Positions 8,790 through 18,449 of a stretch of DNA of 64,000 nucleotides are shown here, one piece after another. The stretch lies in contig PBYS01000098.1 of NCBI GenBank assembly GCA_002729725.1, forward strand, positions 124,001 through 188,000, given 5' to 3'. Numbering within the stretch: position 1 is the first letter of the stretch; each line of letters begins with the position of its first letter. The DNA comes from Puniceicoccaceae bacterium. Lineage in GTDB: Bacteria; Verrucomicrobiota; Verrucomicrobiia; Opitutales; Coraliomargaritaceae. The position numbers and the translations under genes were made by a program. The notes under the pieces are model-generated. The model made no database searches and was not told the DNA's origin. It saw nothing but the letters and a program-made list of their open reading frames with translations.

Positions 8790-9611
8790 GTGTCCGAGGT
8801 TAGCAAAAAGAAGAAATTAAGCGCGCTTGATAAATCTCAAGCGAAGGGGCACATGGGGATGCCTTCACCGCAGATTTACGAAGTCGTACGCCGCGAAGGG
8901 CTGGAAGAATTGGCGAGACCGATGTCTTCTTTGTTCTGGTCTGGCATTGCAGCGGGCATGGTGCTGAGTTTATCAATTTATTGTAAAGCTTTTCTGCATG
9001 GGCATCTCACTGGCAATCCTTTGCAGACAGTGCTTTCGAATGGTGGCTATGCCGTCGGATTTATTATTGTTATTTTAGGCAGGCTACAGCTTTTTACTGA
9101 AAATACTATTTCAGTGGTCTTGCCGGTATTAGGAGATCGAACCGCTCGTAATTTAAAATGTACAGCAAGGCTTTGGGTGGTCGTTTTTACTGCAAATATG
9201 CTGGGCGCTTGGCTATCTGCCTACTTTGCGTATCACGGTGCCATATTACCCGAATCTCAAGTCGCCGCCGCGTTAGAGATATCGCATCACTTACTTGAAT
9301 ACTCCACGACGCAAACACTGCTCTATGGCATACCTGCTGGTTTCATGGTGGCCTCCATTGTGTGGGTGCTACCCAGCGCAAAGGGGAATGAGTTTTGGGT
9401 GATCTTCCTCGTGACTTATATGATCGCACTTGGTGGCTTGACTCACGTTGTCGCGGGAGCCACCGAATGGTGCTTACTTGTGTTGAATGGAGAACTCGAC
9501 TGGTTGGATGCAGTTTTTAAGTGTATCTTGCCTGCATTGCTAGGAAACATAATTGGGGGCACGGGATTGTTCGCCCTGATTAGTTACGCACAAGTGAAGG
9601 ACGAAATCTAG
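8790..9611 (+). CDS. Formate/nitrite transporter family protein, YfdC-like
   Basis: The 273-aa protein has about six membrane helices in the FNT (FocA/NirC) arrangement, with a lysine-rich cytoplasmic N-terminus (SEVSKKKKLSALDKSQ) and the family-like MSSLFWSGIAAGMVLSLS and GGLTHVVAGATEWC segments. FNT proteins are pentameric channels for small monovalent anions such as formate or nitrite. The YfdC branch, which this resembles most, has no settled substrate. The start used is GTG at 8790; no good ribosome-binding site is visible and an ATG further in is possible. It is a single-gene unit. Confidence 0.85.
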   Translation: MSEVSKKKKLSALDKSQAKGHMGMPSPQIYEVVRREGLEELARPMSSLFWSGIAAGMVLSLSIYCKAFLHGHLTGNPLQTVLSNGGYAVGFIIVILGRLQLFTENTISVVLPVLGDRTARNLKCTARLWVVVFTANMLGAWLSAYFAYHGAILPESQVAAALEISHHLLEYSTTQTLLYGIPAGFMVASIVWVLPSAKGNEFWVIFLVTYMIALGGLTHVVAGATEWCLLVLNGELDWLDAVFKCILPALLGNIIGGTGLFALISYAQVKDEI

Positions 9612-9791
9612 GCTGTTAGCCTTATCTGCCTAGAGCTTGAATACTCTGCTAATGATGAGGACGAAGCGTCGTGCACACTGCAATGAGGGGCTAAGGTTTG
9701 GCGTGCAAATTACGGTATTTCTATATTAGATTAATTTCTTTGTTTTCTGTAAGTCATTGTTTTGTAGTTGTTAGTGGTTTTTGTGACTGAG

Positions 9792-9808
9792 TTGGCACAG
9801 CGCTTTCT
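9792..9808 (+). promoter_or_regulatory. Candidate sigma-54 (-24/-12) promoter
   Basis: TTGGCAC, then five bases, then TTTCT. The -24 half is a perfect match to TGGCAC and the spacing is exact. The -12 half has TC where the nearly invariant GC is expected, so the assignment is tentative. It sits about 60 bp upstream of the DUF1328 gene. Confidence 0.35.
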
Positions 9809-9867
9809 ATGTAATAAAGCCTCTTAAACATATCTAAACTAATAACCACAACAGAAAGGCACACATC

Positions 9868-10041
9868 ATGTTATCATGGTCACTCACATTCCTCATTATT
9901 GCAATCATCGCGGCCGTACTCGGGTTCGGTGGTGTCGCTGGCGCAGCCGCTGGTATCGCTAAGATTCTCTTCTTCGTATTCCTCGTGCTATTGATTGTTT
10001 CGGCCGTCGCTGGAGCAGTTCGTGGTAAGAAGCCTATGTAA
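9868..10041 (+). CDS. DUF1328 small membrane protein (YtjA-like)
   Basis: The 57-aa protein is almost entirely hydrophobic, with two membrane helices separated by a Gly/Ala-rich turn ([14 protein letters not shown]), and ends in a short basic tail (RGKKPM). This is the DUF1328/YtjA signature. The family is widespread in proteobacteria and often stress-induced, but has no known molecular function. It is followed after 30 nt by an entericidin-like lipoprotein gene and a shared terminator, so the two probably form an operon. Confidence 0.88.
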   Translation: MLSWSLTFLIIAIIAAVLGFGGVAGAAAGIAKILFFVFLVLLIVSAVAGAVRGKKPM

Positions 10042-10071
10042 ACCAACTCTACTCAAACCAATATATACATT

Positions 10072-10200
10072 ATGAAAAAAACACTCAGCCTAATCGCATT
10101 TTTTAGTGCATTGATTGCAATGACAGCTTGTAACACTGTCGACGGTATCGGCGAAGACATCGAAGATGCCGGTGAAAGCATGCAAGATGCGTCAAATTAA
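10072..10200 (+). CDS. Entericidin-like small lipoprotein (42 aa)
   Basis: The protein has a Lys-rich start, a hydrophobic core and the lipobox MTAC at Cys20, and then a short mature peptide with acidic repeats (GEDIEDAGESMQDASN). This closely matches entericidin A/B family proteins, which are tiny membrane lipoproteins linked to stationary-phase and osmotic stress. It is similar in plan to the 52-aa lipoprotein at the start of the window. It is paired with the DUF1328 gene and ends before a strong terminator. Confidence 0.85.
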   Translation: MKKTLSLIAFFSALIAMTACNTVDGIGEDIEDAGESMQDASN

Positions 10201-10221
10201 TACTAATTTTTAGATGACGTC

Positions 10222-10252
10222 AAAAGGCGGGGCGAGTGCCCCGCCTTTTTTA
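10222..10252 (+). terminator. Rho-independent terminator
   Basis: An 11-bp GC-rich stem (10223-10233 with 10238-10248, loop GAGT) followed by a T run. It ends the DUF1328-entericidin operon. Confidence 0.92.
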
Positions 10253-10307
10253 GGTACCTTCACGGGGGGGGACGGGGGCGCCCACATATAAAGCGCAGCA
10301 GCCTGAA

Positions 10308-11597
10308 TTAGAGCTTTGGAGTCAAAGTATTCACGCGCGCAGCCCGATAGAGAATATTGCTCGGTAGGTGTATTGTGAAGGTGCTACCAGTGCCAGGATG
10401 GTGCTGAATCGCATTACCGATGAGATTGTTGAGGACGATCATCAGGCTGTTGAGATCGGCTTTTAAGGGGCTGTCTTCAAGTTCTGATAGGATCTCGATG
10501 GCCTTTGCTTCGGCCAATGGTTGATGCTGAGCGATGCTTTGGCGAATGCACTCGGAGAGTTGGCAATCGCTCAGCGGCTGAGCGGGCGCGCCATCATCTT
10601 GACGCGCTAGCAATAGTAGGCTCTCCACTAAATGACGCATACGAAGGCAGCTTTCGTGGCAGAGGTCGAAGGATTCCAGATATTCGCTGTTGTCTCTTTG
10701 GTGCCCTGGTTTGCGCATACGTTGCGTCTCAGAGAGTAAAATAGTGAGTGGAGTGCGCAGCTCGTGGGAAGCGTCGGCGGTGAATTGCCTTTGGCGTTCG
10801 AAGGCGGCGTTGAGGCGCTCGAAGGTGTGGTTGAGCACATGGCTTAATTGGTCGAGTTCGCTGGTGCCGCCATCGGTATCGATCCGCTCATTCAGGTTGC
10901 CTTCGGCGATGCGTGTGGCAGTGCGACTGATACGCTGGATGGGTTGGATTGCCTTGCCAGCCAGCCACCAGCCGCCCAGTAGGCCTAAGCCCCATAGGGT
11001 GAGTCCGATCGCTGCGAGAGAGAGAGAGAAACGCTGCATCTCCGCGCGCTCTGGGCCGAGTTCTCGGCCCACAATCGTGCGTAAGCCGAAGGGTACGCTG
11101 CGGGCAATCTCACGGTAGTCTCCGGTGCTACGGGAGGTCTCGACCATTTCGGAGCCTTCTGGCAAGGGCAGGAAATCGAGTTGCTGCGGGGCGTTTTCTG
11201 ATTGTAGCAGAACCTTGCCCTCTCTGTCGGCAATGCTGAAAAAGTTATGGCTGGCTTCCTGACCACTGAAGCGGGTGCTCATTTCTTCTGGTACTTTGAT
11301 AGAGTCCGTTTGTAGTAGTGTGAGAAACTCCTCCGGTAATAGGGGCCGAACTTCCTTGGTGGATTTATTTACATTGCTCACACTCCACGATTCTGTTGCG
11401 CGGCTGTCTTTGTTTTGGCGAAGCAAGGTGCGGATGAGCTCGCGTTCCAGATGTTGGATTTCGCTGTCAATACGGCGTAATTGATTAAACCACGCTAATT
11501 GATAGGCAGTCAGGCAGAAGGCTGCGATCGCGATGAAGAGGATGAGCCCATGCCAGGCTTGGATGCGCCAGCGGATGGATTGGAAGGGGGATTTCAT
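10308..11597 (-). pseudogene. Sensor histidine kinase lacking its ATP-binding core
   Basis: A CusS/QseC-type kinase with two TM segments, a HAMP domain (about 212-265), and a normal HisKA with His278 in DASHELRTP. The N box (NNLIGNAIQHH, to residue 400) then runs directly into PGTGSTFTIHLP, which in intact kinases lies at the very end of the HATPase domain. The G1, F and G2 boxes, about 60-65 residues, are missing in frame. The protein could not bind ATP normally and is probably non-functional. Its start overlaps the stop of the response regulator by 4 nt. The rest of the frame is well preserved, so the loss looks recent or artefactual. Confidence 0.8.
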
Positions 11598-11900
11598 TCG
11601 ATGTAGTAGCCGTGGCCGCGGCGGGTCTTGATGATGTCTGAACCGAGCTTTTTACGCAGATTAGAGACGTGGACGTCCAAGAGATTAGACAGGCTATTAT
11701 CGGTTTCGTCAAAGAGGTGTTCGTAGAGAAGGCTGCGGCTGACGACTTCGCCACGATGCAGCGCCATGTATTCGAATAGAGAATACTCGCGGGCGGTGAG
11801 CTCAATTTCGCCCTTGGTATTGCTGAGCGTGCGCTTGGCGGTATCGAGTTGGAAGCTCTGCACTTGTAGTATTGAGCTGCTCGCACCACTGCTACGGCGG
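11594..11900 (-). pseudogene. OmpR-type response regulator remnant (DNA-binding domain only)
   Basis: The surviving frame encodes a complete winged-helix effector domain (ELTAREYSLFEYMALHRGEVVSRSLLYEHLF through RKKLGSDIIKTRRGHGYYIE), preceded by the end of the inter-domain linker (RRSSGASSS). The receiver domain is absent: upstream sequence belongs to macB in a different frame. A GTG codon at 11863 is the first in-frame start, but it would give only an 89-aa fragment. In the original operon this would have been the regulator paired with the adjoining kinase. Confidence 0.82.
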
Positions 11901-12964
11901 CTAGCAGGGTGGTCATTAATTGAGTTGAAGAGCTCAGGGTTTCGGCGATCTGGCGTGTGTCGAAAACGTTGAAATCGTTGTCTTGATTGCTTTGTAAATT
12001 GCGGCGCTGGCGCATGAGCGAGGTGATATTGCTGATTAGTAAATCGCTATCAAAGTCATCCTCGGCTGAAATACTGATTTGGCTAATGTCGCGCCCGGAG
12101 GAGCGTCCGCCGAGGCGGCGTTGCATGGTGGTGAGGGGCACCACCATCGTGTCATCCTGGTCCCCCATGCCAGCCTGGCCCTTGGCTTTTAAGATTCCGA
12201 TAATTTGCAAGGAAGCTTGGCCGACGCGGATCTTTTGTCCGATTGGATCTTCGTCGTCGAAGAGTTCTGTCTTTACCGTGTTTCCGATTACTGCCACAGC
12301 AGCTCCCGTCTTGGCTTCGCTTGTGGTGAAGTAGCGCCCTTCGGCTAGTTCCCAACTATTGATTTCAAAATAGTCGAGTGTGCTGCCCGTCACTGAGGTG
12401 CTGCGGGCTTCTTGGCGGTAGATCGTGCTGAGTGAGCTGTTGCGCACGGGGGCGATGGCAGCGACACCGGGCACCTGCTCGGCGATAGCTGTTACATCGG
12501 CTTCGGTGAAATTGGGCACACCCGCTGCACTGGAGCGTGGCCCGAAGCCAGAACCTGGCCGCACCATGACTAAGTTGCTGCCGAGGTTAGAAATGTTGTC
12601 TTTGACCGCTTGAGTGGTGCCGTCGCCTAGAGTGACCATGGTGATCACGGCGGCGACACCGATGATGATGCCGAGCACCGTCATGTTGTTGACCGCCTGA
12701 GAGCTCGGCCGGTGTGTTACGCTCCTTGTCGGGGAGCCCCACCTGGGCGAGCGCATCGCGTGCCATTGTATGGCGCATTGAGCGCTTGACTAGCAAATTC
12801 ATGAGTGTCGATTTACCAGAGCCACTGGGTCCCATGATTGAGACGAATTCCCCCTGATGAATCGTGAGGTCAATGCCCTTGAGCGCCTTGAATGCAGCGC
12901 TGCCTTGCCCGTAGGTTTTGGTCAACTGTTGTAAATGTATGAGTTTCTGTGGGGATGTATTCAT
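11900..12964 (-). pseudogene. macB: MacB-type ABC exporter with three internal losses
   Basis: MacB joins an ABC ATPase to a four-helix FtsX-type permease and pumps macrolides or peptides with MacA and an outer-membrane channel. The start is normal (Walker [10 protein letters not shown]). After LMNLL the sequence jumps to [19 protein letters not shown], losing the Q-loop region, and after the signature SGGQQ it jumps out of frame to the first permease helix ([16 protein letters not shown]), losing Walker B and the H-loop. The periplasmic domain follows intact, but the frame ends at TLLAAVA, before the last three helices, where response-regulator sequence begins. Intact MacB is near 650 aa; roughly half remains. 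Confidence 0.85.
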
Positions 12965-12967
12965 AAT

Positions 12968-14088
12968 TTAAATACTTTCGCTGATGATGACTTCGGAGCC
13001 TACATTTAGGCCATCTCCACTGACCTCTGTGTAACGTCCGTCACTGAGACCGATGGTGACTTCAATGGGGCTTGGTCGATTGTCCTGTAAAATCCAAATG
13101 GTGGAACCACTGCCACGTTCCAGCATGTTATCGTTCTGCGGGCGGCCACTGCCGCTGCCGCCACGACGGGGAGGGCCGGGCATGAGCTTGCTGAGAAAGC
13201 TCTCGTTACTCTTGCTACTGGTTTTGGGTGCTTGATCCGGAGGTGTTGGTTCGAAGCGTAGGGCCGCGATCGGCACGAGCAGCACGTCACTGTGCTGAGC
13301 GACATGAATGTCTGCGGTAGCTGTCATACCGGGGCGCAAGCTCAAGTCTTCGTTGGATGCGCTGAGTTCGGTTTCGTAGGTAACCACGTTATCCGTTTCA
13401 GAGGATCCGTAGGATACCTTGAGCACTTCTGCTTGATATGTGCGATCGGGCCAGGCGTCGACTTGGAAGGTGGCGCTTTGTCCTGATTCGACTCGACCGA
13501 TATCCGCTTCGGCGACGGTGACTTCGAGTTTCATTTGGCTCAGGTCTTCGGCGACAACGAAGAGCTCTGGTGTGGAATAGCTGGCGGCCACTGTTTGCCC
13601 GGCGTCGATGCTGCGACTCAATACGATGCCGTCTACTGGCGAGCGGATGATCGATTTGTCTAAGTTACTTTTAATAATGTTTATTTCAGCCTGAGCTTGT
13701 TCGATTGCGGCTTCTGCGCTGAGCACTTCGGCAGCGGCGCGCTCGGCTGAGGCTTCGGTGGTGGAGAGGTCGGCTTTGGAAGGAATGCGACATACACTTC
13801 GCGGGCAGTGCCTGAGAGTTCACTACCGACGGTGACTTCATTAGTCGGTTCCAGATTGCCAGTGGCTGTGATTGTCAGGCTGATTTCTCCGCGCTTGAGG
13901 GGAGCGGTGCTAAATTGGGGGCCCGAGTGCTGAGGCTTGGCGCTGGAGCCCAGAAACTGCCAGAGTGCGAGCGCTAGTAACAAAATGACTAGGGCGCTGA
14001 TGAGTCGTGCGCGCTTCTTGCTGTTGGGGCGGCCTTTTTGAATGGCATCGGCCAAACTGATGTCGGAGTTGGAGTCGTTTGTATTCAT
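12968..14088 (-). pseudogene. macA: MacA/HlyD-type adaptor with out-of-frame deletion
   Basis: The N-terminal part (13790-14088) encodes a TM anchor and the first lipoyl half (TATGNLEPTNEVTVGSELSGTAREVYV). The next bases are in another frame that resumes at IPSKADLSTTEASAER near 13785 and runs through the second lipoyl half, beta-barrel and C-terminus. The missing stretch is the start of the coiled-coil hairpin, perhaps 60-90 residues, and the junction is out of frame, so no full adaptor can be made. The downstream macB start is only 4 nt away. Confidence 0.85.
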
Positions 14089-14100
14089 GTTGGATTGATT

Positions 14101-15540
14101 TTAGAGTTGTGTGAGTGACAGGGGAGTGGACCAGCCGCCACCCAGTGCTTTGTAGAGCTCCACGTGTGCTTGTAGCACTTCGGCTTGGGTGCTGATACGA
14201 TCTTGGTCGAGTGAGAGCTCCGTACGTTGTGTGTCGAGCACGGTCAGCAGGTCGGCTTCGCCACTCTCGTATTGCATCTGGGCGAGTTCTGTGGCCTTGC
14301 TGGCGGCGGCACTGGCGCGCTGAAGGATCGCGAGTTCTTGATTGAGCTGATCGATGCTGGAGAGCGCGTTTTCCACCTCGGCGAGTGCGGCCAGCACCTC
14401 GCTCTCATAGTTGAGGTAGGCTTGCGTAAGTGTTTCTTTTTGAATTTCGATATTACGACTGATTCGTCCTGCATCCCAGATCGGTGCACTCAAACTGGCG
14501 ATGGCGTTGCTGATGATTTGCTCAGGATCTAGCCAATCGCCTGCTTTAAAGGCCTCTATGCCGATGGAGCCATTTAGATTCAATGATGGTAGGCGGCTGC
14601 GCTCGATGGCAGTGAGATTGGCAGCTGCCGCTTCGATATGGCGTTCGGCAGAGCGAAGATCAGGGCGCTGACTTAGAGTGTCGGCTGGTATTGTTCGTGT
14701 GAGTTGATCCGGTGCTTGAGGAAATTTAGCCGTGGACTGGAGTGATTGTAGCTCTGCAGGGGTGCGGCCAACTAGGATCGCCAGACTGTTGCGGATCTCT
14801 TGGATGCTTTGCTCCAAGGCCGGAATTTGTGCGCGTGCTTGCTCCACTGTGCTGAGGCTTTGCTGGGTGCTGAGTGCATCGTCTTCACCGGCTTGTTCCT
14901 GCCATTGGATGATTTCCAAGGTACTTTCACGAGTGTTTAGGTTTTCTTGGACGATGCCGAGCTGTATTTCATAAGCGCGCAGGTCTAGATAAGCGGTCGC
15001 AACTTCCGCGGCCAGTGAGACCTGCGCGTCATGGAAGTCTTCAACACTCGCCGCGAGTTCTGCTTCGGAGGCTTCCAGGTATTTCGCTTGTTGCCCAAAT
15101 AAATCCACTTCCCAGCTGGCATCGATTCCGGCACTGTAGCTTTCTGAGGAGCTCGTGTTGTCTGTATTCAGATTATTAACATGGGATCCCGATGCGCCTG
15201 CACTGGCATCGATTGAGGGCCAGAGTTGCGCATTGGCCAAGCCACGCTCGGCGCGGGCTTGGCGGATCGATGAGAGCGCGCTACGGATGTCAGTATTATT
15301 TTGCAGTGCTTCTGCGATTAAGTCGTTGAGCACGGGATCGTCAAAACGCTGCCACCATCCACTTAAGTCGACTGCAGTGGCCTGACTCATTGTTTCTGAG
15401 CCGTGTGCCCAGATTTCTGGGATGCGCTGGCTGATGGTCGTGCTTTCCGGTGAGCTACCAGTGGTGGTGCAACCTATGAGCACTAGGCTGGATAAGCTGA
15501 TTAAAGCGATACTGAGTGGAGTGGAATGTGATCGTTTCAT
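14101..15540 (-). CDS. NodT-family outer-membrane efflux lipoprotein
   Basis: The product is full length (479 aa). The signal peptide ends in a lipobox (LIGC, Cys24), followed by the two tandem OEP repeats expected for TolC/NodT channels (DLSGWWQRFDDPVLNDLI at the start, ALYKALGGGW-like ending ELYKALGGGWSTP). It forms the trimeric outer-membrane duct for the MacAB-type pump encoded downstream. It is the only gene of this five-gene operon that appears complete, and may serve other pumps. Confidence 0.88.
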   Translation of the reverse strand: MKRSHSTPLSIALISLSSLVLIGCTTTGSSPESTTISQRIPEIWAHGSETMSQATAVDLSGWWQRFDDPVLNDLIAEALQNNTDIRSALSSIRQARAERGLANAQLWPSIDASAGASGSHVNNLNTDNTSSSESYSAGIDASWEVDLFGQQAKYLEASEAELAASVEDFHDAQVSLAAEVATAYLDLRAYEIQLGIVQENLNTRESTLEIIQWQEQAGEDDALSTQQSLSTVEQARAQIPALEQSIQEIRNSLAILVGRTPAELQSLQSTAKFPQAPDQLTRTIPADTLSQRPDLRSAERHIEAAAANLTAIERSRLPSLNLNGSIGIEAFKAGDWLDPEQIISNAIASLSAPIWDAGRISRNIEIQKETLTQAYLNYESEVLAALAEVENALSSIDQLNQELAILQRASAAASKATELAQMQYESGEADLLTVLDTQRTELSLDQDRISTQAEVLQAHVELYKALGGGWSTPLSLTQL

Positions 15541-15693
15541 GACATGTGATAGAGGAACATGTCACCACTCTAGCAGAAGGTACCTTTAGATTAGATTAAG
15601 CTTGGATGAGAATCGGATACCTTTCAAAAAATATTAGAGCAGAGCTGAGTGAATAGGTTTGTCATGATTGCCTAGTTTTTTATCGTTAATTAT

Positions 15694-17970
15694 GTGAGTT
15701 GTCTTGGCTGGGTGAAATCTGTGAGTGCCGAAGTCGTTCAGCAATGGCTTTCGGGTTTGCTGTGCTTGAGTGGTCTTCTGACTGCAGTATGGTGGTTTTG
15801 TGCTTCTAAATCTACTGTGGGTGCAGGATTGGGAGTGCCTTCGCATCCATTTTTATCGGTGGCTCTGTTTATTTATGGAGCCATTTGTTGGCGCTCGCTA
15901 TTTTTCAATTCACGGCGATATGAGAGGCAAGTTTGCTTGTGCCTACTCATGGGGCTTGGAGTCCTGGAACTGGTGTTTTTGTGTGTGCCTGTTTTTGCGG
16001 TTTCAATCTTTAAGGCACCATTCTTAGAAGTCTTCGCGAGGAGTGAGCCGCATGCGTTTAGTGTGCTATATTTTTTAAGCTTCACTGTTTTTCTTGTGAG
16101 TCTACTGTTTTTGAGACGCTACACTTGGGCGTATTTTCTAGCTGCGGTTTGTTGGGTGGTCATGGTCGCCTTATTAATTTCGGCTCTTCTGACGCATTTA
16201 TTGAGCCTCGATGGGGGCAATCGTACCTTTGTTGGAGGGGTTACAGATCAGCTATATTTTCTACTGATCGTGTGCATTGCATGGCTCTTATTATTTCGAG
16301 AGCATCGTATCGTTTCGCTGACTTCTCCTGCTCGATCTGCTTTTCTAGCTACACTGGGGGGGGCGTTAATCGCTTATACGGTAATTTCCACTAGTGTTGC
16401 TTTAGATCGGAAATTATTTGAGAAAGATAGCCAACTTATGTTGGCGAGTATGCGGCGGGAAATCATCGCAGAGCTTGACGATGTAGTCCGGCTATTAGGC
16501 TTGCTGCGGAGTGGAGTCGCAGTCTCAGAGATTCCATATGCTGCTGATGGCAATTTATTTACGGGCTTAGGTGTTGATTTTGCAGTGCTAGAAGATCGCT
16601 TAAACGTGGTCGAAGGTTTATATATTTACTCATATGGCTCAGCGGGGGGGCAATGGATTGGTGATGAGGCGCGGATTGAGGAGTTGCAAAGGGCATTTCC
16701 TAGCTATGAACGACTCCTTGCTGAACAGGCAGAAGATCAGGAAGCTGTTCGCATTCATATTGCCTCTACCGAATCTGGGCTAGCAGGCTTGATTGCCTAT
16801 CCGCTGGAACTGGATGGAATGGGTCAAGAGAGTAGAACCCATATGTTTCTAGCAAAAATATCTTTTGCTGCTTATTTGCACAAGTTGGCCTTTTCTAATC
16901 TGCAGAATGAGCGGATGCTGATAACTCTCAATGGCTATCAGATTCGTGAAGCTTTTAAGCTCTCAGAGAAGCAGTATCAGCAGTGGGGACACGAGTTGAG
17001 CTTTCAAAAGTATGGCTTGAATTTTATACTGCGCATCATCCCAGATCCTAGTTTGTTTGTGCAGTTGCAAGTGGTTAAGCATCGCTTGCTATGGCTGGCT
17101 GCGAGCTTAGCTGTTTTGATGACTGGCTGGATCGTTCACAAAAATGCACGTTATCGCTTACTGGTTGATGAAACTTTAGAGTTAAATGCCCAGCTGCAAG
17201 CGGAAGTTCGGGTGAGACGAGAGGCTGAAGCAAAGTTAAAGAGTGCGAATCGAGAGCTGGAGCGTAGTAACCGTGACTTGCAAGAATTTGCGCAAGTTGC
17301 ATCGCATGATTTGCAGGAGCCGCTGCGCATCATCAAGGCATTTAGTGAGCGTATTTACACTGGGTATCGTGATACATTAGATGAAAAAGGGGGGGATTAT
17401 TTAAATCGAATGCTGCGAGCAGTTGATCGTATGAGCACGCTAATCGAGGAACTGTTAAATTATGCTCGTGTGGAGACGCGTGCTCAGACGTATAAGGAGG
17501 TGGATTTAAACCTTTTACTGGTAGATTTGCAGGATACCTTCGTCGAGCGTTTGGAGCTGACTCAGGGGCGTATCGAGATCGAGGGGGGGATGCCTCCGGT
17601 AGTCGCTGACGAAACGCAAATGCGCCAACTTTTTCAAAATTTAATTAGCAACGGGCTCAAATTCATGCAGCCGAATGTGCCACCTGTGGTCCAGATCCGC
17701 GCGGAGTGCGTGGATTCAAAATTGCGCATTTATATCAGAGATCATGGCATCGGCATGGATCCGAAGTATCAACATAAAATTTTCAAGGTGTTTCAACGTT
17801 TGAACGGACGTTCTGAGTATCCCGGGACAGGTATCGGCTTAGCGATCTGCAAGCGAATTGTCGAACGACACGGCAGCGAACTTCATGTAGACTCTGATCT
17901 CGGGAAAGGATCCACTTTTTCGTTTTATCTGCCTGTGAGTAGAAATTTTATTTGCCCAAACGGTAATTAA
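15694..17970 (+). CDS. Multi-TM sensor histidine kinase
   Basis: A 758-aa kinase. About seven hydrophobic segments fill residues 10-245. An extracytoplasmic, CHASE-like domain of roughly 200 residues follows, then another TM (near 470-490), a coiled-coil, and HisKA with His in ASHDLQEPLR. The complete HATPase has QNLISNGLKF, DHGIGMD and GTGIGLAICK. The HDLQEPLR form is typical of phytochrome-like kinases that pair with Rcp1-type single-domain regulators, exactly what lies 17 nt downstream. The GTG at 15694 is the earliest start; the true start could be slightly further in. The sensed signal is unknown. Confidence 0.85.
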   Translation: MSCLGWVKSVSAEVVQQWLSGLLCLSGLLTAVWWFCASKSTVGAGLGVPSHPFLSVALFIYGAICWRSLFFNSRRYERQVCLCLLMGLGVLELVFLCVPVFAVSIFKAPFLEVFARSEPHAFSVLYFLSFTVFLVSLLFLRRYTWAYFLAAVCWVVMVALLISALLTHLLSLDGGNRTFVGGVTDQLYFLLIVCIAWLLLFREHRIVSLTSPARSAFLATLGGALIAYTVISTSVALDRKLFEKDSQLMLASMRREIIAELDDVVRLLGLLRSGVAVSEIPYAADGNLFTGLGVDFAVLEDRLNVVEGLYIYSYGSAGGQWIGDEARIEELQRAFPSYERLLAEQAEDQEAVRIHIASTESGLAGLIAYPLELDGMGQESRTHMFLAKISFAAYLHKLAFSNLQNERMLITLNGYQIREAFKLSEKQYQQWGHELSFQKYGLNFILRIIPDPSLFVQLQVVKHRLLWLAASLAVLMTGWIVHKNARYRLLVDETLELNAQLQAEVRVRREAEAKLKSANRELERSNRDLQEFAQVASHDLQEPLRIIKAFSERIYTGYRDTLDEKGGDYLNRMLRAVDRMSTLIEELLNYARVETRAQTYKEVDLNLLLVDLQDTFVERLELTQGRIEIEGGMPPVVADETQMRQLFQNLISNGLKFMQPNVPPVVQIRAECVDSKLRIYIRDHGIGMDPKYQHKIFKVFQRLNGRSEYPGTGIGLAICKRIVERHGSELHVDSDLGKGSTFSFYLPVSRNFICPNGN

Positions 17971-17986
17971 CAGCAGTTTTACATGT

Positions 17987-18400
17987 ATGCCCCCCCCTAT
18001 AAAGTTTGTTATCGCTGAAGATGATGAAGATGATCAATTTTTGATCGAAGAAGCTTTGCAGTCTTGTGCGGTACGTAACCCCTATGTTTTTGTTAATGAT
18101 GGAGTTGAACTACTCGAATTGTTAACTCAAGAATTGAAAGAGAATCCGGCGAAACAGGCGGAACCAGCTCTAATCATTTTATTGGACTTGAATATGCCTC
18201 GAATGGATGGGCGTGAAGCCTTACAGAAGTTGAAGGCGGCTCCTGTGTTTCGCAGAATTCCTGTCATTATCTTGACGACGTCGAAGTCGGACGAGGATAT
18301 CATCCGTTCTTATGAAACAGGTGTGAATTCTTTTGTGACGAAGCCAGTGAGCTTTGATTGTTTGGTGAGTGTCATCGCCGAACTTAAAGATACTGGGTAG
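17987..18400 (+). CDS. Single-domain response regulator, Rcp1-type
   Basis: The 137 aa comprise one receiver domain with the acidic cluster EDDEDD, phospho-Asp in LLDLNMPRMDG, Thr in ILTTS and Lys in TKP. There is no output domain, so it relays phosphate or acts by protein contact. Position and family pair it with the kinase just upstream. The start ATG is followed at once by a run of eight C (17990-17997), which in frame encodes three prolines. Confidence 0.9.
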   Translation: MPPPIKFVIAEDDEDDQFLIEEALQSCAVRNPYVFVNDGVELLELLTQELKENPAKQAEPALIILLDLNMPRMDGREALQKLKAAPVFRRIPVIILTTSKSDEDIIRSYETGVNSFVTKPVSFDCLVSVIAELKDTG

Positions 18401-18449
18401 AAGTGGTCGAAATACCTAAACCTGGAGCGCCCTAGAGACTATTTATTAT

